DNA of 64,000 nucleotides, from assembly GCA_016793165.1 (NCBI GenBank), contig JAEULA010000096.1:1-64000 (forward strand). Direction: 5' to 3'. Shown here piece by piece: positions 59,038-64,000 of the stretch (position 1 is the first letter of the stretch; every line of letters begins with the position of its first letter). A model generated the notes under the pieces. That model did no database searches, was not told the DNA's origin, and saw only the letters and a program-made list of their open reading frames with translations. The DNA is from Alphaproteobacteria bacterium. Its GTDB lineage: Bacteria > Pseudomonadota > Alphaproteobacteria > CACIAM-22H2. The position numbers were made by a program, and so were the translations under genes.

Positions 59038-62000
59038 CTAGTACGCATTCGCGGCCTGCGCCTCGGGCGCGCCCTCGGCGGCGACCCGCGCCGCCTGCAC
59101 GAGCCTCTCGATCGGCGCTCGGCCGTAGCGCAGCAACAGCAGCGGCGTGAGCACGGCGTCGAGCAGCGTCGCCGTGACGAGGCCGCCGAAGATCGTCACC
59201 GCCACGGGATGGAGGATCTCCTTGCCCGGCGCCGCGGGATCGACGATCAGCGGCACCAGGGCCGCGCCCGCGGACAAGGCGGTCATCAGCACCGGCGTGA
59301 GGCGCTCGAGGCTGCCGCGCTCGATGAGCGCGGCGCCGAACGGGATCGACTCGCCGATGGCAAGGTTGATCGTGTGGCTCACCTTGAGGATGCCGTTGCG
59401 CGCGGCGATCCCCGTCAGCGTCACGAAGCCGATCATCGAGGCGACCGAAAGCGGCTGGCCGGCGAGCCACAGCGCGGCGACCGAGCCGATGAACGCCATC
59501 GGGATGCTGCCCATGATGACGAGCGCCAGCCGAAGCGAGCGATAGCGGCTGTAGAGGATCGCCAGGATCATCGCGAGCGAGACGAGCGACAGCAGCCCGA
59601 TCGTCCGGCTCGCCTCCTCCTGCGCCTGGAACGTGCCTTCCAGCGCCGTGAAAACGCCCGGCGGCAGCGGCGTCGCCGCGAGCTCGGCGCGGATCCGCGC
59701 AACGATCGCCGCCATGTCGTGACCGCCGTCGGCGTTGGCCAGCACGACGATGCGGCGCTTCTGGTTCTCGCGCAGGATCTGGTTGGGGCCGTCGGTCTCC
59801 GCCACCTCGGCGATCTGGCGCAGGGGGACGCGGCCGCTCGGCGTCTCGATCAGCAGCTCGCCGAGCCCCTGCGTCGTCCGCCGCCGGTCGGGCAGCCGGA
59901 GCACGACGTCGAAGCGGCGGTTGCCGTCCGCGACGCGCGACACGATCCGGCCGTTGGACAGCTGCTCCAGCTGCTCCGTGACGACCGCCGGCGGCACGCC
60001 GTACAGGGCCGCGCGGGCGTAGTCGATCCGGATCTCGAGCTGCGGAATCAGCACCTGCTTCTCGACCTGGAGGTCGACGATTCCCGGGATCGCGGCGAGC
60101 CGTCCGCGCAACCGCTCGGCAGCGGCGCGCAGCGCGCCGAGATCCTCGCCGAAGACCTTCAGCGCGATCTGGGCGCGCACGCCCGAAAGCATGTGGTCGA
60201 GCCGATGCGAGATCGGCTGGCCGACATTCGTCGCCACCGGCAGCACGGCAAGCCGCGCGCGGATGTCCGCGACGATCGCATCCTTGCGGCGCCCGCCCGG
60301 CCGCAGGGCGACCTCGATCTCCGAGGAGTGCACGCCCTCGGCATGCTCGTCGAGCTCGGCGCGCCCGGTGCGCCGCCCGACCGCCTCGACCTCGGGGATC
60401 TCCAGGAGGAGCCGCTCGGCGATCAGCCCGACGCGATGGCTCTCCGCCAGCGAGATCCCGGGGTTGAAGAGCAGGTTGACCGTGAAGCTGCCCTCGTTGA
60501 ACGGCGGCAGGAAGGCGCGCGGCAGCTGGATCGCGGCGAGCGCGGCGGCGACGATCGCCACGACGGTCGTCGCGAGGACGAGGCGCGGCCAAGCGAAGCT
60601 GCGCGAAAGCAGGGCGAGGTTCGCGGCCTTGAGGCGCCGGATCAGCCAGCTGTCGCCCGCCTGCATCCGGCGCAGGCCCGGCAGCAGGTAGAAGGACAGC
60701 ACCGGCGTGAGCGTGATCGACACCAGCAGGCTCATCAGGATCGAGAGGATGTAGGCCTGGCCGAGCGGCGCGAAGAGCCGTCCCTCGATGCCCGACAGTG
60801 CGAAGAGCGGCACGAAGACGAGGACGATGATCGTCGTCGCGTAGACGATCCCCGATCGCACCTCGTTCGACGCGGCGACGACGACGGCGAAGACCGGGCG
60901 CGGGCTGCCGGCGGCGCGGTTCTCGCGCAGGCGCCTGAAGATGTTCTCGACATCCACGACCGCGTCGTCGACGAGCTCGCCGATCGCGATCGCGAGGCCG
61001 CCCAGCGTCATGGTGTTGATCGACAGGCCCGCCCAATGGAAGACGATCGCGGTCGCCAGGATCGAGACCGGTATCGCGACCAGCGAGATCGCCGTCGTGC
61101 GCAGGTTCAGCAGGAAGGCGAAGAGCACGATCGCGACCACCGCGACCGCCTCGAGCAGCACCCGCTCGACGTTGCGGATCGACGTGCCGATGAAATCCGC
61201 CTGGCGGAACAGGATCCGATCGGCGCGAATGCCCTCGCCAAGCGTCGCGCCAACCTCGCGCAACGCCGCCTCGATCTCGCGGGTGAGGCGGATCGTGTCG
61301 ACGTCCGGCTGCTTCTCGATCGAGACGATGACCGCGGGCCGTCCGTTGTATCCCGCCTCGCCGCGCTTGGGGCGGGCGCCGTGCGACACCTCGGCGACCT
61401 GTTGCAGACGGACCGGCGCGCCGCCGGCCTGCGCCACCACGAGCCCGCGCAGGTCGTCGAGACTGGTCGAGATCCCGACATTGCGGATCAGGAACTCGCG
61501 CGCGTACTGGTCCGTGAAGCCGCCGCCCGTATTGGCGCCGAATCGCGCGAGCGCGGCCTCGAGCTGCCCCAGCGTCACGCCGAGCGCACGCATCGCCGCG
61601 GGGTTCGGCGCGACGAGGAGCTGCCGCACCTCGCCCCCGATCGGGATCACCTGGGCGACGCCGGGAACGGCGAGGAGCCGAGGCCGCACGACGAAGTCCG
61701 CCGCCTCGCGCAGCGCCATCGGCGAGACGCCGTCGGGCGCGGTCATCGCCACCATCACCACCTGGCCCATGATCGACGAGATCGGGCCCATCTGCGGCGC
61801 GACGTTCGCCGGCAGCCGGTCGCGCACGAGGGCGAGGCGCTCGGCGACCTGCTGGCGGCTGCGATAGATGTCCGTGCCCCAATCGAACTCGACATAGAGG
61901 ATCGACAGCCCGACGCCGGAGACCGATCGCACGCGCGTGACCCCGGGCAGGCCGTTCATCTGCGTCTCGAGCGGATAGGTGACGAGCTGCTCGACCTCCG

Positions 62001-62175
62001 GCGGCGCGAGCCCCTCCGCCTCGGTCATGATCGTGACCGTGGGACGATTGAGATCGGGCAGCACGTCGACGGGCAGCCGCGTGACGGTGAACGCGCCGTA
62101 AGCGACGAGCACGGCGGCGAGCGCCAGCACGAGCAGACGATTGCGCAGGGCGCGCGTGACGACGAAGGTGAACAT
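59038..62175 (-). CDS. HME-type RND heavy-metal efflux permease (CusA/CzcA family)
   Basis: A 1045-residue inner-membrane pump with 12 expected helices and two large periplasmic loops. It opens MFTFVVTRALRNRLLVLALA and has the HME-family segments GLAIAIGELVDDAVVDVEN in helix 4 and VDVLPDLNRPTVTIMTEAEG. Proton-relay carboxylates appear as E/DD in that helix-4 motif. HME pumps export copper/silver or zinc/cobalt/cadmium with an adaptor and outer-membrane channel. I favour copper because of the neighbours. The methionine clamp of CusA was not checked. It follows the adaptor gene by 27 bases; no outer-membrane factor is in view. Confidence 0.9.
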   Translation of the reverse strand: MFTFVVTRALRNRLLVLALAAVLVAYGAFTVTRLPVDVLPDLNRPTVTIMTEAEGLAPPEVEQLVTYPLETQMNGLPGVTRVRSVSGVGLSILYVEFDWGTDIYRSRQQVAERLALVRDRLPANVAPQMGPISSIMGQVVMVAMTAPDGVSPMALREAADFVVRPRLLAVPGVAQVIPIGGEVRQLLVAPNPAAMRALGVTLGQLEAALARFGANTGGGFTDQYAREFLIRNVGISTSLDDLRGLVVAQAGGAPVRLQQVAEVSHGARPKRGEAGYNGRPAVIVSIEKQPDVDTIRLTREIEAALREVGATLGEGIRADRILFRQADFIGTSIRNVERVLLEAVAVVAIVLFAFLLNLRTTAISLVAIPVSILATAIVFHWAGLSINTMTLGGLAIAIGELVDDAVVDVENIFRRLRENRAAGSPRPVFAVVVAASNEVRSGIVYATTIIVLVFVPLFALSGIEGRLFAPLGQAYILSILMSLLVSITLTPVLSFYLLPGLRRMQAGDSWLIRRLKAANLALLSRSFAWPRLVLATTVVAIVAAALAAIQLPRAFLPPFNEGSFTVNLLFNPGISLAESHRVGLIAERLLLEIPEVEAVGRRTGRAELDEHAEGVHSSEIEVALRPGGRRKDAIVADIRARLAVLPVATNVGQPISHRLDHMLSGVRAQIALKVFGEDLGALRAAAERLRGRLAAIPGIVDLQVEKQVLIPQLEIRIDYARAALYGVPPAVVTEQLEQLSNGRIVSRVADGNRRFDVVLRLPDRRRTTQGLGELLIETPSGRVPLRQIAEVAETDGPNQILRENQKRRIVVLANADGGHDMAAIVARIRAELAATPLPPGVFTALEGTFQAQEEASRTIGLLSLVSLAMILAILYSRYRSLRLALVIMGSIPMAFIGSVAALWLAGQPLSVASMIGFVTLTGIAARNGILKVSHTINLAIGESIPFGAALIERGSLERLTPVLMTALSAGAALVPLIVDPAAPGKEILHPVAVTIFGGLVTATLLDAVLTPLLLLRYGRAPIERLVQAARVAAEGAPEAQAANAY

Positions 62176-62202
62176 CGCGGCGGACCTCGCTCGGCGTCGG
62201 GC

Positions 62203-63900
62203 TCAGCGGACCTGGTTGAGGAGCTCGGCGCCCTGCGTCACGACGCGGCGACCGCGGCCGACGCCCGCCGCGAGGACCACGCGGTCGCCGTCGAGCGGCA
62301 CGACGCGGACCTCGCGCGGCTCGAAGCGCTCGGCCGCCACGTGCTCGTAGACGATCGCCTGCCCGCCGCCGCCGCGGACCACGCTGGCCCTGGGCACGGC
62401 GATCCCCCGATGCGGCTCCGAGGTCTCGACCAGGACGCTGACCAGCTGGCCCGGGCGCAACGTCTGATGGGACTGCGAGATGCTGAGATGCATGGCGATC
62501 GCCTGGTTGCGATCCGCGAGGCCCGTTCCCTCGTGGCGCAGGTCCAGCACGCGACCGTCGCCGTCGCGGGCCGTCGCGCGCCTCGGCGCCGAGGGCAGCG
62601 GCGCGAAGGCGAGCGCCTCCACCCAGAGCCGCGCGGGATCGACGATGTGGAAGATCACGGCGTTTGGCTCCACGACCTGGCCCGCAATGGCGCTCGCCGC
62701 CGCGATCCGTCCCGTGACCGGCGCGACCAGCGGCTCGGGATCGCGGCGCAGGCGGTCGAGCGCGGCACGGCGGTCGCGCAGCCCGGCGAGCTCGAGGCGC
62801 GCATCCTCCAGCTGGGCGCGGGCGACGGCGCGGGTCCGATCGAGCGGCTCGAGCCGCGCGATGCGCCGCTCCGCGATCGCGATCTGCTGGTCGAGCTCGC
62901 CCTGGCGCTGGCGCTGGTCCGAAACCTCCGCCGCGGTGAGCGGCGGCGTGACGAAGGCGAGGACGTCGCCGGCAGCGACGGCCGTGCCGAGCCGCGGGAA
63001 GCCGCCCGGCGGCGGCGACAACCGTCCCCCGGCCGCCGCCTGCACGAAGCCGCTGGCGTTGGGGTCGGGGATGATGCGGCCCGGCAGCTCGACGGTGGCG
63101 GGATGCTCGGCGCTCTCGGTGAGCATCGTGCGGATCGCCAGGATCCGCTGCGTGGGCTTCGGCACGAACAGCGCGCCGTCGGGCATGCGCTGCGGCGTGG
63201 CGAGCGTCGGCGGCGCGGCGGCAGCGCCGTCGCCGTGATCGTGACCTTCATGCGCGCTCGCCGCCGCCATCGGCAATGCGAGGAAGAGGATCGCCGCGAC
63301 GGCACCGCGCCGGCGGCGCCTGAGCAGGGCGACGCCCAGAGCGCCCGCGACGAATCCGCCGATGCCGCCCACGAGCAGCGTCGGCAGGCCGGCCGTGCGC
63401 TCGACGAGCCGCGATCCGACGGACCGGCGCAGCTCGCCCGCCAGCGCCGCGAGGCCGCTCGCGCCCGCACCGACTGCCGCCGATGTCACGGGCTCCGGCA
63501 CGATCATCGTCAACGCGAGCACGTCGACGGCATCGCCGCTCGCGACCGTGACGAGGAGCTCGTGCGTGCCGGGCCTGGCCAGCCACGGCGCGGGCAGCCG
63601 GTAGGCATCGTCCAACGCCACGGCGGGCTTCGGGCCGTCGGGCGTCTCGATCTCGACGCTGGCGCCGACGACCGGCTCGTTGGTGTGGAAGCGGTCGACA
63701 TGCACGACGAGTTCGCCACCCTTCGCGACGGCGACGACCTCGAACAGATCGCCGGCCGCCTCGGCGCGCGCGGCGCCGTCGGGCGCGAACGGAAGCGCAG
63801 GCGCCGCATGGTCATGGCCCTCGTGGGCGGACGCCGGTGCGAGCATGGCAAGCGCGGCAAGCGCCAGCGCCCCGCATGCGAGACGAAACGTCGTGGACAT
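62203..63900 (-). CDS. RND efflux periplasmic adaptor (CusB-like) fused to an exported N-terminal domain
   Basis: A 565-residue protein in two parts. Residues 1-195 have a signal peptide ending in A25-H-E-G-H-D-H31, a beta-rich periplasmic domain (residues about 40-130), a membrane helix (VGGIGGFVAGALGVALL) and RRRRR. Then comes AAILFLALPMAAASAHEGHDH (a second signal-like segment, motif at residues 216-222) and a complete HlyD/CusB adaptor with PGRIIPDP, a coiled-coil hairpin (QRQGELDQQIAIAERRI), VTGRIAAAS and VPRASVVRG. It looks like two genes merged. It links the HME pump to an outer-membrane channel. Confidence 0.87.
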   Translation of the reverse strand: MSTTFRLACGALALAALAMLAPASAHEGHDHAAPALPFAPDGAARAEAAGDLFEVVAVAKGGELVVHVDRFHTNEPVVGASVEIETPDGPKPAVALDDAYRLPAPWLARPGTHELLVTVASGDAVDVLALTMIVPEPVTSAAVGAGASGLAALAGELRRSVGSRLVERTAGLPTLLVGGIGGFVAGALGVALLRRRRRGAVAAILFLALPMAAASAHEGHDHGDGAAAAPPTLATPQRMPDGALFVPKPTQRILAIRTMLTESAEHPATVELPGRIIPDPNASGFVQAAAGGRLSPPPGGFPRLGTAVAAGDVLAFVTPPLTAAEVSDQRQRQGELDQQIAIAERRIARLEPLDRTRAVARAQLEDARLELAGLRDRRAALDRLRRDPEPLVAPVTGRIAAASAIAGQVVEPNAVIFHIVDPARLWVEALAFAPLPSAPRRATARDGDGRVLDLRHEGTGLADRNQAIAMHLSISQSHQTLRPGQLVSVLVETSEPHRGIAVPRASVVRGGGGQAIVYEHVAAERFEPREVRVVPLDGDRVVLAAGVGRGRRVVTQGAELLNQVR

Positions 63901-64000
63901 GGTTCGAGCCTTCGGTCGTGACGAACGGAATCGGAGCGTCCTCCGCGCGGGCGCGCGGGAGACGCGATCAGCCGGTCGTCAGGCTCGTGGAGGCTTGGGC

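Noticed and set aside
58891..63921. Very long plus-strand open frame antisense to the pump and adaptor genes
   Set aside because: It is rich in Arg, Gly, Asp and His with no recognisable domain and lies exactly opposite two well-conserved genes; such shadows are common at this GC content.

Overview
This 64 kb window is very GC-rich, densely coding DNA with short intergenic gaps and many start/stop overlaps of the ATGA type. The gene content (TctABC/Bug transport, a FixLJ/FixK-like regulatory group, a CueR/CopA/HME-RND copper cluster, several Dpp-type ABC importers) suggests an alphaproteobacterium with a large, metabolically versatile genome. I cannot place it more precisely. I saw no rRNA, tRNA, CRISPR array or intact insertion sequence.

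Region 1 (1-6.1 kb) holds a partial crotonase gene and a tripartite tricarboxylate transporter (tctB-tctA-tctC) followed closely by an acid-sugar-dehydratase-type enolase superfamily enzyme. A mannitol-dehydrogenase-family polyol dehydrogenase lies convergent to it. Together they look like a sugar-acid/polyol uptake and catabolic set.

Region 2 (6.2-31.6 kb) is a stress or low-oxygen cassette built around a Crp/Fnr (FixK-like) regulator divergent from a FixL-like kinase, a FixJ-type regulator and a lone receiver. It contains Pcm, FtsH - cyclic 2,3-diphosphoglycerate synthetase-like protein - carbamate kinase (one operon), a cytochrome c, a CBS-BON protein, an alcohol dehydrogenase, a Lon-like protease with a stress-protein-like partner, a DASS carboxylate transporter, and an E1alpha-E1beta-E2 2-oxoacid dehydrogenase with a leucine/phenylalanine-type dehydrogenase. 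Four 14-bp FNR/FixK-like dyads lie in its intergenic regions. It also carries a phage-flavoured trio (CII-like regulator, Prim-Pol, Tat-signal protein), an L,D-transpeptidase gene wrecked by frameshifts, and a possible decayed lipoprotein gene.

Region 3 (31.6-49.5 kb) is the most unusual part. A nine-gene minus-strand operon runs from a phosphonate monoester hydrolase-like enzyme through a class III PLP enzyme (PbfA-like), a serine hydrolase and an M20 peptidase to a complete peptide-type ABC importer. Divergent from it is a PhnZ-like HD-domain oxygenase, then a LysR regulator and a second complete peptide-type ABC importer. I read it as a candidate phosphonate-ester/phosphonopeptide utilisation island that lacks C-P lyase, PhnW and PhnX.

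Region 4 (49.5-54.9 kb) has a cytochrome b561-PepSY pair divergent from a PepSY-response regulator-histidine kinase operon, and a SulP anion transporter.

Region 5 (54.9-64 kb) is a copper-resistance cluster: CopA, a broken cueR, a DUF305 protein, a small periplasmic protein, an HME-RND pump and its adaptor. Two CueR-type operators remain although the local cueR is a pseudogene.
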